NCBI RefSeq assembly: GCF_000718005.1
Contig: NZ_JODV01000007.1
Strand: one strand, 5' to 3'
Source of the DNA: Actinoalloteichus_B caeruleus
Lineage (GTDB): Bacteria > Actinomycetota > Actinomycetes > Mycobacteriales > Pseudonocardiaceae
DNA: 64,000 nt
The position numbers were made by a program, and so were the translations under genes. Within the stretch, counting starts at the first letter, position 1. The number at the start of each line of letters is the position of its first letter. The notes beneath the pieces are model-generated. The model made no database searches. It was given only the letters and a program-made list of their open reading frames with translations, and had not been told where the DNA came from. Of this stretch, positions 1 to 8,468 are shown one piece after another.

Positions 1-689
1 AAACCCGGTTCCGGCTCGCGCAGGGCGGTCGCCGGTTCGAGCACGACCGCCGCGACCTTCCCGTGGTGCCGATCGAGCACCTCGGCCAGCGAGGGGAGGT
101 CGTTGTACCCGAAGCCGACGGTGAGCTGGCGGGTCACGGAGGGTACGCCGGCGTTCATGGGCACCGTCCCCACGAACCAGTCGTCGGTGGAGAAGAATGG
201 TTGGTCCCGGCAGACGGCGACCAGGTCACGCCCGGTGGCCGCCCTGGCGAGTCGGACGGCGGCCGTCGTCGTGTCCGAGCCGTTCTTGGCGAACTTCACC
301 ATGTCCGCCCCGGGCACCAGGGCCAGGAAGTCCTCGGCCGCCGCGAGTTCCAGGGCGGTGGGCCTGCTGAAGTTGACGCCGTCGGCCAGGCACGCCCGGA
401 CCGCCTCGACCACGGGCGGGTGGGCGTGGCCGAGGGTCACCGACCGCAGCCCGCTCCCGTACTCCACGTAGGAGTTCCCGTCCGCGTCCCAGACCCTGGC
501 ACCTCGACCTCGGACCAGGACGGGGGCCATGTCCTCCGGGTACTGGTCGGATCCCCGCGCGTAGGTGTGGGCACCGCCGGGCACCAGCTCGTGCAGCCGG
601 GCCTGTAGCCGCCTCGACCGGGCGAGGTCGGTGACGACGGCCCCTCCTGCCGACCGGACCCACGGCTCGAAGTTCACTCCCTTTTTCAT
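1..689 (-). CDS. class III PLP aminotransferase, glutamate-1-semialdehyde aminomutase-like (3' end outside window)
   Basis: About 229 residues are visible, starting MKKGVNFEPW at 689; the gene runs off the left edge. The order of motifs (PGGAHTYARG, then GARVWDADGNSYVEY, then LGHAHPPVVEAV, then MVKFAKNGSD) is that of class III aminotransferases of the glutamate-1-semialdehyde aminomutase branch. These move an amino group with pyridoxal phosphate. The catalytic lysine would lie in the missing C-terminal half, so activity cannot be checked here. It sits head to head with a glycosyltransferase across an AT-richer 150-bp gap, which suggests an amino-sugar or other amino-transfer step in polysaccharide synthesis rather than haem synthesis. 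That role is inferred from context. The ribosome binding site is weak. Confidence 0.8.
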   Translation of the reverse strand, partial: MKKGVNFEPWVRSAGGAVVTDLARSRRLQARLHELVPGGAHTYARGSDQYPEDMAPVLVRGRGARVWDADGNSYVEYGSGLRSVTLGHAHPPVVEAVRACLADGVNFSRPTALELAAAEDFLALVPGADMVKFAKNGSDTTTAAVRLARAATGRDLVAVCRDQPFFSTDDWFVGTVPMNAGVPSVTRQLTVGFGYNDLPSLAEVLDRHHGKVAAVVLEPATALREPEPG

Positions 690-842
690 CCGAATCGCCG
701 ATCCAGTCGGTTTTTCTTCTCAATTCGGTAGCAGTGAGTTGCTTTTCTCATCGCCTCATCCCCCATTGGGTTCTCCACTCTCACTCGATAGTTGAAGGAG
801 TGGCACGCCTGATTTCGCATGGGAAAGCGGCACGATGTTCGC

Positions 843-1664
843 ATGCGCGCGTCCATCCCGACGACCTCCGTTCTCGGTGTTCCCGTCGCGAACCTTTCCG
901 TTCCCGACGCGATCGCCGAGACCAACCGGCTCCTGAACCACCCGGAGCCCGCGGTGCTGTGCTTCGTCAACGCGCACTCCGCCAACCTGGCGCACCGCGA
1001 CCCCGCCTACCGCCGGACGCTGCTCGCGGCCGACCTGGTGCTCAACGACGGGTCCGGCGTGGAGCTCGCCGCGCGCCTCCAGGGAACGCGGTTCCGAGCG
1101 AACCTGAACGGAACCGACCTCATCCCCCTCGTGCTCGACCTGGCCGCGTGCCAGTCGCACCGGGTCTTCCTGCTCGGCGGGCGCCCGGGGGTCGCGCGGA
1201 GCGCTGCCAGCGCGCTGGCCGGGCGGCACCTCGGCCTCCGCGTCGTCGGCCACGCCCACGGCTACTTCCCGCCCGGGGCGGCGCGGTCGGTGGCCGACGC
1301 GGTGCGAGCGAGCGGGGCGGACCTCCTCGTCCTCGGACTCGGCAGCCCAGCCCAGGAACTGTTCCTCGCCGCCCACCTGCGCAGGACCGGGGTCCGGCTG
1401 GGCATCGCGGGGGGAGCCTTCCTCGACTTCGCGGCGGGGCGGGTTCCTCGCGCCCCCCGGTGGATGCGTGAGGCGGGGGTCGAATGGGTCTTCCGGCTCG
1501 GCCAGGAACCCGGCCGCCTCTTCCACCGGTACGTCGTCGGGAACCCCCTCTTCCTGGCCCGGGTGGTGCGCGAACGGTGCTTCCCCCGGCGGACCAGCCA
1601 GCTCCCCGCACCCGAGATCTCCGAACCGCCAGCCCGTCCGTCGCACAGGAGAGTCGAGCAATGA
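843..1664 (+). CDS. WecG/TagA/CpsF family glycosyltransferase (GT26)
   Basis: A 273-residue protein of the WecG/TagA/CpsF family. These add N-acetylmannosamine(uronic acid) or a related sugar to a lipid-linked intermediate on the inner membrane face. Visible family features are LCFVNAHSANLAHRD near the N-terminus, LVLNDGSGVELAARL, a central FLLGGRPGVA loop and LGLGSPAQELFLA. The C-terminal part has GIAGGAFLDFAAG, PRWMREAGVEW and FRLGQEPGRLFHRY, the membrane-associated end. An in-frame ATG at 819 exists. I prefer 843 because it starts MRASIPTTSV and has CACGAT exactly six bases upstream, the spacing seen at leaderless genes in this window. Its stop overlaps the next start (ATGA), so the two are translationally coupled. 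The acceptor sugar is unknown. Confidence 0.85.
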   Translation: MRASIPTTSVLGVPVANLSVPDAIAETNRLLNHPEPAVLCFVNAHSANLAHRDPAYRRTLLAADLVLNDGSGVELAARLQGTRFRANLNGTDLIPLVLDLAACQSHRVFLLGGRPGVARSAASALAGRHLGLRVVGHAHGYFPPGAARSVADAVRASGADLLVLGLGSPAQELFLAAHLRRTGVRLGIAGGAFLDFAAGRVPRAPRWMREAGVEWVFRLGQEPGRLFHRYVVGNPLFLARVVRERCFPRRTSQLPAPEISEPPARPSHRRVEQ

Positions 1665-2875
1665 GCGCGAACCAGATCTGTTTCGTCACGAGCTACCCGC
1701 TGGAACGGCAGGACCTGGGCGGTGGCAGCTGGGTGGACCGGCGCCTCGTGCGGACCCTCCAGGCGGCGGGGCACGAGGTCGAGGTGGTGTGCGTCACCGG
1801 CCCGCCCGGGCAGTGGACGAGCGAGGGCGTGGTCCAACGCTCCGCCGGCTCCGTCCCCCTGGAGATCCGGCACGACCGGCGGCGGCTGTGGGGAGTCGCC
1901 GTCGCCATGATGACCTCGACGCAGCCCTACCTGTGCCACAAGTTCACCTCCTTCGAGGGCTGGCCGCAGGCGGCGGGGCTGCTCGCCGAGCGGTCGACGG
2001 GACGAACGGTGCTGACCAGCGGTTGGCCCGCGCTGCTGCTCGCCGACGCGGCCCGGGTCCCCGTCGCAGGGCACGTCGCGCACAACGTGGAGTCAGCCGT
2101 CGCCGCCGAGCACGCCCCCCTCCCGCTCAGGGCGCTCGGGGAGGTCCCGCGCCTCCGCCGCGCGGAACGGTGGCTGCTGGGACGGGCCGGCCGGGTGCTG
2201 GCCCTCTCCCGGACGGATGCGGGCATCCTCCGGGAGTGGGGGATTCCCGCCACCGCGCTTCCCGTCCCCCTGACGGCCGCGCCCGCCCCGGCCGAGCCCT
2301 CGGTTCCCGCCGCCAGGACCCCCGAACCGCGCTGGGGGCGGGCCCCGGTGCCGCCGCTGCCGGAACAACCGAGAACCCCGGCAGTGGTGGGGTTCATCGG
2401 CAAGGCGGGGTGGCCACCGAACACCAGGGCGATCCGCGCGCTGCTCGGCCCCGTCCACCACCGGCTGACCCAGTTGGGCGTTCCCGTGGACTACGTGCTC
2501 GCCGGGCGGGGCACCGAAGCCGTCTCGGACCACCCGAGGGTCGTGGCGACGGGCCGGGTGGCCGACATCTCGGACTTCTACCGCCGGGTCGGCCTCGTGG
2601 TCGTTCCCCGGTTCGGGGCCAGCACCGGTGTCAGCGTGAAGGTGCTCGAAGCCGCGGAGAACGGCGTGCCCGCCCTCGTGCCGAGCCCGCTGGCGGCCGC
2701 GATCGACCCCGCCGGCCCGTGGCTGGTGGCGGACGACACGGACTCGATGGCGGCGGCGATCGCCCGCTGGTGGCGGCTCAGGCAATCCCCGGACGTCGGC
2801 TCCTGGGTGCGCGCGCAGGACGCCGGCCAGACGCTCGCCGCGTTGGACGGTGTCCTCCCGGTCACCAGCGCCTGA
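1661..2875 (+). CDS. glycosyltransferase family 4 protein
   Basis: A 404-residue GT-B fold enzyme expected to transfer a hexose from a nucleotide sugar to a growing lipid-linked glycan. The N-terminus ICFVTSYPLERQDLGGGSW is the usual GT4 acceptor-domain start. The C-terminal donor domain shows VVGFIGKAGWPPN, a middle DYVLAGRG, then SDFYRRVGLVVVPRFGASTG and VKVLEAAENGVPALV. The latter two are typical of GT4 enzymes that handle capsule or exopolysaccharide sugars. The ATG at 1661 overlaps the previous stop and follows an AGGAG element. With the preceding gene it forms a short plus-strand operon divergent from the aminotransferase. Donor and linkage cannot be read from the sequence. Confidence 0.85.
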   Translation: MSANQICFVTSYPLERQDLGGGSWVDRRLVRTLQAAGHEVEVVCVTGPPGQWTSEGVVQRSAGSVPLEIRHDRRRLWGVAVAMMTSTQPYLCHKFTSFEGWPQAAGLLAERSTGRTVLTSGWPALLLADAARVPVAGHVAHNVESAVAAEHAPLPLRALGEVPRLRRAERWLLGRAGRVLALSRTDAGILREWGIPATALPVPLTAAPAPAEPSVPAARTPEPRWGRAPVPPLPEQPRTPAVVGFIGKAGWPPNTRAIRALLGPVHHRLTQLGVPVDYVLAGRGTEAVSDHPRVVATGRVADISDFYRRVGLVVVPRFGASTGVSVKVLEAAENGVPALVPSPLAAAIDPAGPWLVADDTDSMAAAIARWWRLRQSPDVGSWVRAQDAGQTLAALDGVLPVTSA

Positions 2876-2905
2876 GCTCGGGCGGGCCGGCTGGCGGAAC
2901 CCCGG

Positions 2906-3700
2906 TCAGTCGGCCCGCGCCTCGTCGACCAACTCCCGCAGGGCGGTGGCCACCCTGGCGTTGCCGGCCGGCGTCACCGTCACCCACTCCGCCCCGGACG
3001 GGGTGCGGCGCCGCAGCTGGAGGTACCGACCACCGGGGGTGTCGTGGAACGCCACGAGCCGGCCGGCGCCCCGCCGGCGCCCGGTTCCGCCGTCCGGAAC
3101 CACCGCGCCGAAGTGCCCGCCACCGAACGCCCCGTCGACCATCGCGGCCAGCGCTCGCGCCTGCCCCGGCGGCTCACCCTCCGCGACCAGGTGGCGGGCC
3201 AGCGCCCGGGCGTCGGTGGCCCGCCTGTTCGCCACCTCGAGGACCTCCGAGCGCAGGCTGACCGATTCGCCGGGCCCGGCGGGCCGGTCACCGGCGAGGC
3301 CCACGAGCTGGTCCGCGAGTTCCCAGACCGGGGCCGGCCACAGCCGCACCTCGTCCCCGCGCCGCGCGGCCACCACGCCCTGCCGTTCCCTCGCGGCACC
3401 GATGGCGCGCACCTGGCGTGTCCCCCGGATCCCCCCGTGCAGGCCCCAGTCAGGGTGGGCGAGCAAGCCGAGTGAGGACTCCAGGTCGGGGTGCGGCGCA
3501 CCACCCCGAGCCAGCCCCCGGGCGGTGAGACCGGACAGCACCGCCCGGACGATCTGCCGACGTTCCTCCCAGGTCTTCCCGGGACTCGGCACCTCGAGGT
3601 GCGTAGGTGTCGCGTTGAGGCCGAGCACCTCCCAGCAGACGTCGAACTCGACCAGGGACAGGGTGAGGTGCGCGGTGCCGGTGGAGATCGGCGCGTTCAC
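2906..3700 (-). CDS. ESX secretion-associated protein EspG family
   Basis: A 264-residue EspG-family protein. In mycobacteria EspG binds cognate PE/PPE or WXG100 substrates in the cytosol and delivers them to a type VII (ESX) secretion system. Family features are the opening LTLSLVEFDVCWEVLGL, then HPDWGLHGGIRG in the middle and GRYLQLRRRTPSGAEWVTVTPA near the end. I chose the GTG at 3700 because a GAGGTG element lies seven bases upstream and it gives the usual family length. A longer in-frame start at 3907 would add an arginine-rich tail without family similarity. No ESX core gene, WXG100 or PPE gene is nearby, so its partners must be encoded elsewhere. Confidence 0.8.
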   Translation of the reverse strand: MNAPISTGTAHLTLSLVEFDVCWEVLGLNATPTHLEVPSPGKTWEERRQIVRAVLSGLTARGLARGGAPHPDLESSLGLLAHPDWGLHGGIRGTRQVRAIGAARERQGVVAARRGDEVRLWPAPVWELADQLVGLAGDRPAGPGESVSLRSEVLEVANRRATDARALARHLVAEGEPPGQARALAAMVDGAFGGGHFGAVVPDGGTGRRRGAGRLVAFHDTPGGRYLQLRRRTPSGAEWVTVTPAGNARVATALRELVDEARAD

Positions 3701-4192
3701 CGCAGCCCACCTCGCGGGTGCTTCGCCGAGGACCGCCGGCGGGAACGGGGTTCCCCGCTCGGACGAACCGACGTTCGCGCCGTCCCGGGACGTCGAGGGC
3801 GAGACGTGGCACCTCGACCGGGAACAGGGACGTACTCGCCTTCCGCCACCATCGCCGTCCTCCGCGGTTCGGAAACCCCTCAGCACCATACCGACGGGGC
3901 GTACCACCGAAAACAGCCGTGATTGTTCCGTTATTCACGGTAAAAACCGGAGTTCGACTCGGTCACCGACGAATTCGACATCGTGGAAATGCGCTCGGAA
4001 GTCCACCGGGGCTCGCGGGGCGTCCACGCGGAACGGTTCGAATGAGCGTGCGCCGCCCCGATTCCGCTCGGCGGGGTGGCACGGCACTCGCGTGGAAGTG
4101 GGTGCCATCCGCCGGGGCCACGCTGTCGAGCACCCGCGGCGCCACCGGCGGTGGCCCTCGCCGACGACCGCCGACGACCTCGGACCGCCCTC
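3701..4192. other. intergenic region between EspG and the GH6 glucanase
   Basis: About 490 bases with no convincing gene. The stretch 3895-3965 is AT-richer than its surroundings and probably holds the leftward promoter of the EspG gene. It includes an inverted repeat with arms CCGTGA (3917-3922) and TCACGG (3935-3940) that could be an operator. Open frames across it look like shadows of GC-rich DNA. Confidence 0.4.
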
Positions 4193-5458
4193 CTAGCGGA
4201 GGCCCATCAGGTCGAGGGCGAGATGGGGGTAGAACAGGCCGCTCACCGTCCCCTCCCCCGAGCCGCAGTCACCGTCGGAGGTGCCCGGGTGCTTGATCCA
4301 GAGCAGCGCGTCCATCGGCTCGTCGCCGGTGGCGGGACGAGGTGGTTCCCCGAGCCGCCGGTTCGGGGGGTTGCACCAGTCCCCGGTCGCGCCGGCGCCG
4401 TTGCGGCTCGTGTCGATCACGTAGTGCGCGTCGATGCCGTGGTCCGAGGACAACAGGGCGCGAACCTCCTCGCCGAAGGCCACCGCCTCCTCGGTGCTGT
4501 TGTAGTTCGACACGTTGACGGCGAAGCCCCGCGCGTCCGCCACTCCGGCCGCCGCCAGACGGGGCGCCATCTCGGAGGGGCGGTTGTGCCGCCCGTCCCC
4601 ACCGTCGAGGTAGACCCACGTCCGGGGAGCCCGCTCCGACATCTCCGCCACCACCTCGCCCAGCAGGTCGAGCCGCTCCTGGCGGCGCTCCTCGGAGAGG
4701 CAGGTCAGGTGGATCAACGAGTCGGGTTCGAGGACCAGCACGGCGGGGGTGTCGCCGAAGGACGGGACGAGTTCGTCGCGCAGCCACTGCCGGTACTCCC
4801 GCGCGTTGGCCGCTCCGCCGGAGGAATGGCCCCCGCAGTCCCGGTGGGGCACGTTGTACCCGACGACAACCGGCAGTTCACCCCGGGCGCCGGCCTGGGA
4901 GACGTACCGGCTCACCTCGTCGCGGATGCCGCCGCCCCCGATCCACTTGGCCACCGGCTGGGAGGCGATGTCCCGGAGGAAGAGGGTCGCCCGTTCGTCG
5001 CCGGCGTTGTCGCTGATCCACTTCCACGCCTCGGTCGCCGGATCTCCGTAGATCCCGGTGGTGGCCTCGAAGGGGTTCTCGCTGCCCGGGACGACGTGCT
5101 GGTCGTCGTCGGAGGGACCGCCCGAATCGCTCCCCGCCCCGCCGGGTGCCTGGGTCGGCTCGGGTGGCTCGACCTCGCCGGAGGGCACCGGCCCTCGGTC
5201 GTCCTGGTACCAGTCGCCCCAGTCCCAGAACCACAGCGGCCACCCCGCCGGGAACCACCCGGACCAGGGGGCGCGGAGTTCGGACCAGTGCACGGCGTCC
5301 TCTGGCTGGGACTGCTCGCTGGACGCCGCCGGTTCCGGGGTGCCGACGGCCGCCGTCCCGGAGACCTCCGCCGCCGCCGCGGGCGGCGCCGGGACCGCGA
5401 GGGCCACGCCGAGCAGTGCCGTGGACAACGTCGCCGTCCATCCCGCGTACCTGGTCAC
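4193..5458 (-). CDS. secreted glycoside hydrolase family 6 glucanase with a Trp-rich linker
   Basis: A 421-residue precursor of a GH6 beta-1,4-glucanase (endoglucanase or cellobiohydrolase). Residues 1-31 form a signal peptide (VTRYAGWTATL, then a hydrophobic core, then PAAAAEV). Residues 58-83 are extremely rich in tryptophan (eight Trp in 26). A Pro/Gly/Ser/Asp-rich linker runs to about 125, followed by the catalytic domain. GH6 marks are VVVGYNVPHRDC (the Asp-bearing acid/base loop), VLVLEPDSLIHL, the WVYLDGG segment, and GDWCNPPNRRLGEPP with LLWIKHPGTSDGDC near the end. The GTG start gives the signal peptide; a much longer in-frame extension upstream is antisense-like and was rejected. 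It may trim or edit a beta-glucan made next door. No carbohydrate-binding module is seen. Confidence 0.88.
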   Translation of the reverse strand: MTRYAGWTATLSTALLGVALAVPAPPAAAAEVSGTAAVGTPEPAASSEQSQPEDAVHWSELRAPWSGWFPAGWPLWFWDWGDWYQDDRGPVPSGEVEPPEPTQAPGGAGSDSGGPSDDDQHVVPGSENPFEATTGIYGDPATEAWKWISDNAGDERATLFLRDIASQPVAKWIGGGGIRDEVSRYVSQAGARGELPVVVGYNVPHRDCGGHSSGGAANAREYRQWLRDELVPSFGDTPAVLVLEPDSLIHLTCLSEERRQERLDLLGEVVAEMSERAPRTWVYLDGGDGRHNRPSEMAPRLAAAGVADARGFAVNVSNYNSTEEAVAFGEEVRALLSSDHGIDAHYVIDTSRNGAGATGDWCNPPNRRLGEPPRPATGDEPMDALLWIKHPGTSDGDCGSGEGTVSGLFYPHLALDLMGLR

Positions 5459-5628
5459 GTTCGTCCCACCCGCCTCCCGTTCCACACGCCCTGCCCACAC
5501 GATGGCAGCGCCGGGGCGGAACCGCAGTAGGTGACACCCGTTGGAGCGCGGGCCCACCCCGAACGGCGGACCCGGTCGGGCGTCCGACCGTGGTTGACAA
5601 CCTGACCGGGTGTCACTCCTCAGCGGGG

Positions 5629-7185
5629 TCACCGCGCCGGTTCGTCCAGCAGCCCGCGGCAGCGCCGGTACTGCCGCAGGCCCCCGAGGACGACGATCAC
5701 CCCGACGAGCACCACCCCCACCACGAGCTCGACCACGGCGGTGAGACCGGTGAGGCGCAGGGCGAGCAGCGCGAGCAGCAGCACCAGGCCGAGAACCGAG
5801 GCCGGCCACACACCGCGCGCCAGTTCCCGGACCCGGACCCCCGCCCGGTGGGCTCCCCACACCTGCAACGGCAACGCGACGGTCGCGGCGACGAACGCCT
5901 GCGCCCACGCGACGCCGGTCAACCCCCACCACCACGCGCCGACGCAGCTGAACGGCACGAGCGCGAGGAGCCAGGCCAGTTGCAGGCCGACGGAGGACGC
6001 CAGGGCACCCGCGGCCACCATGAGGTTGAACACCAGCTCCGAGACGACGCGGGCGACGGCGGCGACCGCGAGACCGGACAGCGCCATCGCGGCCGGGGAC
6101 CAGTCCGGGCCGTAGAGGACCAGGACGAGCGGTTCGGCGAGCACCGCGAGACCGATCCCCCCGGGCAGGACGACGACCCCGACCAACCCGAAGACACCGG
6201 AGACCGCGCGGGAGAGGTCCCCACCGCGTTCCCTGACCCGGGAGAACGTCGCGAGCGCCACCCGCTCCACCGTGCCGGTGACGATGGCGGCCGGCCAGTT
6301 GGCGACGTTGGAGGCGAGGTAGAGCAGACCGAGGGCGCTCGCCCCGAGCAGCGTCCCCGTGACCAGCTGCGGGGTGGCCTGCGCCAGTACCAGGACCGTC
6401 GAGGAACCCAGCATCGCCGCGCCGCACCGGGTGATCGTCGCCGCGTGCGCGCGGTGGAGGCCGAAACGCGGCCGGGTACCGGCGAGCACCACCAACAGCA
6501 CCACCACCAGCGCCGTCCCCGCGATGTTCCCCCCAGCCAGGGACCAGGCCCCCGCGCCGAGGACGGCGAGCGCCCCGGTCACCGCCAGGTTCAACGCCAT
6601 CCCGGACACGTCGGCCACCAGCCGGCGGGCCTGGGCCAGTTCCCTGGTCAGCAGGGCTCCCGGCACGGCGGCGAACCCGTCGAGCACCACGTTGACCGAC
6701 ATCAGGCGGATCACCCCGGTGGCCTCCGGACTACCGAGCGCCTCGGCGAGCAGCGGCGCCGAGAGCAGGCACAGCAGGAAACCCACGAGGCCCCACAGGA
6801 CGGACAGGGTCCAGGCGGTCGGCAGCAGCGGCCTGACGGCGCTCCTGCCGCTGCCCGGTTGCCGCACCAGCGCGGCCGCCGCACCGAGGTCGTTGACCGC
6901 GAGCAGCAGGTGCTGGACGACCAGGGCCGCCGCGTACACGCCGAACTCGTCCGGCGCCAACAGCCTGGCCAGCACGATCCCCATCGCGAAGGTGCCCACC
7001 CTGGACAGCAGGGTGTTGGCCAGGCTCAGGCCCAGGCCGCGGCGCACTCGCGCCCCCAGGCCAGCACCGCCGTCCTCCTGGCCGAGGTGACGAGCCGCGT
7101 CGGACGGGTGGGAGGACGTCGGAGGGTCGGGGGAGCCGTCCCGACCCGACTCGGCGGACACCTCGCCCCGTTCCAGGCCCCTCAT
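5629..7185 (-). CDS. polysaccharide flippase, MOP/Wzx-like
   Basis: A 518-residue integral membrane protein of the oligosaccharidyl-lipid flippase family, with about 12-14 predicted membrane spans. It should move undecaprenyl-linked repeat units from the inner to the outer face of the membrane. After a charged 45-residue cytoplasmic N-terminus, RRGLGLSLANTLLSRVGTF and RLLAPDEFGVYAAALV are the typical first two helices of the family. Repeated helix pairs with VLYGPDWSPAAMAL follow in the second half. The ATG overlaps the stop of the upstream glycosyltransferase (ATGA), so it is the last gene of a coupled leftward chain starting at 13827. Together with the neighbouring Wzy- and Wzz-like genes it indicates a Wzx/Wzy-dependent pathway. 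Confidence 0.88.
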   Translation of the reverse strand: MRGLERGEVSAESGRDGSPDPPTSSHPSDAARHLGQEDGGAGLGARVRRGLGLSLANTLLSRVGTFAMGIVLARLLAPDEFGVYAAALVVQHLLLAVNDLGAAAALVRQPGSGRSAVRPLLPTAWTLSVLWGLVGFLLCLLSAPLLAEALGSPEATGVIRLMSVNVVLDGFAAVPGALLTRELAQARRLVADVSGMALNLAVTGALAVLGAGAWSLAGGNIAGTALVVVLLVVLAGTRPRFGLHRAHAATITRCGAAMLGSSTVLVLAQATPQLVTGTLLGASALGLLYLASNVANWPAAIVTGTVERVALATFSRVRERGGDLSRAVSGVFGLVGVVVLPGGIGLAVLAEPLVLVLYGPDWSPAAMALSGLAVAAVARVVSELVFNLMVAAGALASSVGLQLAWLLALVPFSCVGAWWWGLTGVAWAQAFVAATVALPLQVWGAHRAGVRVRELARGVWPASVLGLVLLLALLALRLTGLTAVVELVVGVVLVGVIVVLGGLRQYRRCRGLLDEPAR

Positions 7186-8468
7186 CCCGGTTCCCCCGGT
7201 AACGGTGGCCGGCGCCCGTCCGCCGGTGCCCCGGGAACCGGGTCACCGGGTGCCGGCGGCGCTCCACCGGTGGGCGATCGGCCACCCTGGCCCGGGCCCG
7301 CGAACCACTCCTCCGGCCACCCGCCCTCGGGGACCCCGCACCGCCCGGTCAGCTCGGGTGGTGCCGTCCCCTCCTCGACGCGGACGGGTGGCGCCACCGG
7401 CCGACGCATCGGACCGGACGGCGGTGACCAGGGCACCCCTCCCGGGCGGGGTACCACCCTCGGGTCCTCGCGCCCGTCGTCGCCCGGCCCCGTCCTGGCC
7501 TCCGGGGACCCGGCGCGCCCGGGTCCCGCCTCGGGCGCTCGCGCCGGCCGAGGCGGGCCCGCCCCCTCCCGTCCCGCCGGCAACGCGAGGGGTGCCGCGG
7601 CAGGCGGCCGCGCGCCCGGGCCGGTCCCGTTCCACGCCCCGGCGCCCGACCGCTCACCCCAGTCCGTGAAGTAGCTCCCCCGGTGCACGGCGTAGTCCAC
7701 CGTCACCACCGGTACGTAAGTGACCCGCATCCGCCGGGAGAGCCGGTGCACCAGCTCCCAGTCCTCCTTCGGGTTGACCGACCGGGGCCGGGCCCACGGG
7801 TCGAAGCGCACGAGGGGGCTCCTGGTCACGACGATGGAGTTCGAGTCCGCCCACGAGTCGTCGGTGTGGGCGCGCCGGTCGAACTCGCGGCCGATGATGT
7901 CCAGCTGGGAACCGTCCGCACGGAGGCGGCGCACCGCCGTGTAGGCCAGCCCCGGGCCGGGCTCCTCCCGCAGGGCGCGGAGCGCGCGCTCCAGGTGGTC
8001 CGGCCGCCACGTGTTGTCGTCGTCCAGGAAGGCCACGAAGGGCGACCGGGACAGCCTGATCCCCACGTTGCGGGCGAGACCACAGCTCCCGTGGTTCCGC
8101 CCGAGCCTGATCAGGCGCAGCCGGGGGTCCGGTGGCAGCGTTCCGACCTCACCGCCGCCGTCGTCCACCACGAGGACCGCGACGTCCCGGACCGTCTGGC
8201 CGAGGGCGCTCCGCACCGCGGCGAGCAGGCGACCCGGTCGGCGGTACGTGGGGATGACCACCACGACGGTGGCTTCCGGGACGGGGGCCACCACCGTCGA
8301 CAGCCGCTCCACCTCGGCGTCCTCCTCGGCCCGTGCCGCCCGTCTGGTGGCCGCGTAGCGCAGCCGGTACCAGCGCTCCGCGACGACGTGGCGTCCGACC
8401 AGCCGTCGCAGCAGGTCCTTCGCCAGGCGGGGGAACTCCACCGGTGCCCGCCGGTTGGGATCGCTCAC
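7182..8468 (-). CDS. GT2 glycosyltransferase with a long low-complexity C-terminal tail
   Basis: A 428-residue protein. Residues 65-270 are a GT-A fold family 2 glycosyltransferase: VVVVIPTYRRPGRLLAAV at the nucleotide site, VLVVDDGG, and FVAFLDDDNTWRPDHL with the metal-binding Asp cluster. NPKEDWELVHRLSRR is near the likely catalytic base. The N-terminal 65 residues are basic and amphipathic. Residues 272-428 are a Pro/Gly/Arg/Ala-rich tail without recognisable fold. The GTG start overlaps the upstream stop (GTGA) and the TGA overlaps the flippase ATG, so the frame is anchored at both ends. The tail could be a genuine disordered extension or the result of an old frameshift; the sequence alone does not decide. 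Confidence 0.82.
   Translation of the reverse strand: MSDPNRRAPVEFPRLAKDLLRRLVGRHVVAERWYRLRYAATRRAARAEEDAEVERLSTVVAPVPEATVVVVIPTYRRPGRLLAAVRSALGQTVRDVAVLVVDDGGGEVGTLPPDPRLRLIRLGRNHGSCGLARNVGIRLSRSPFVAFLDDDNTWRPDHLERALRALREEPGPGLAYTAVRRLRADGSQLDIIGREFDRRAHTDDSWADSNSIVVTRSPLVRFDPWARPRSVNPKEDWELVHRLSRRMRVTYVPVVTVDYAVHRGSYFTDWGERSGAGAWNGTGPGARPPAAAPLALPAGREGAGPPRPARAPEAGPGRAGSPEARTGPGDDGREDPRVVPRPGGVPWSPPSGPMRRPVAPPVRVEEGTAPPELTGRCGVPEGGWPEEWFAGPGQGGRSPTGGAPPAPGDPVPGAPADGRRPPLPGEPG

Noticed and set aside
5459..6427. In-frame upstream extension of the GH6 gene to 744 codons
   Set aside because: The extension is antisense-like, overlaps the flippase gene on the same strand in another frame and would bury the signal peptide.
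5146..7674. 842-codon open frame on the plus strand
   Set aside because: Antisense to the flippase and part of the GH6 gene, His/Gln/Arg-rich, no start signal.
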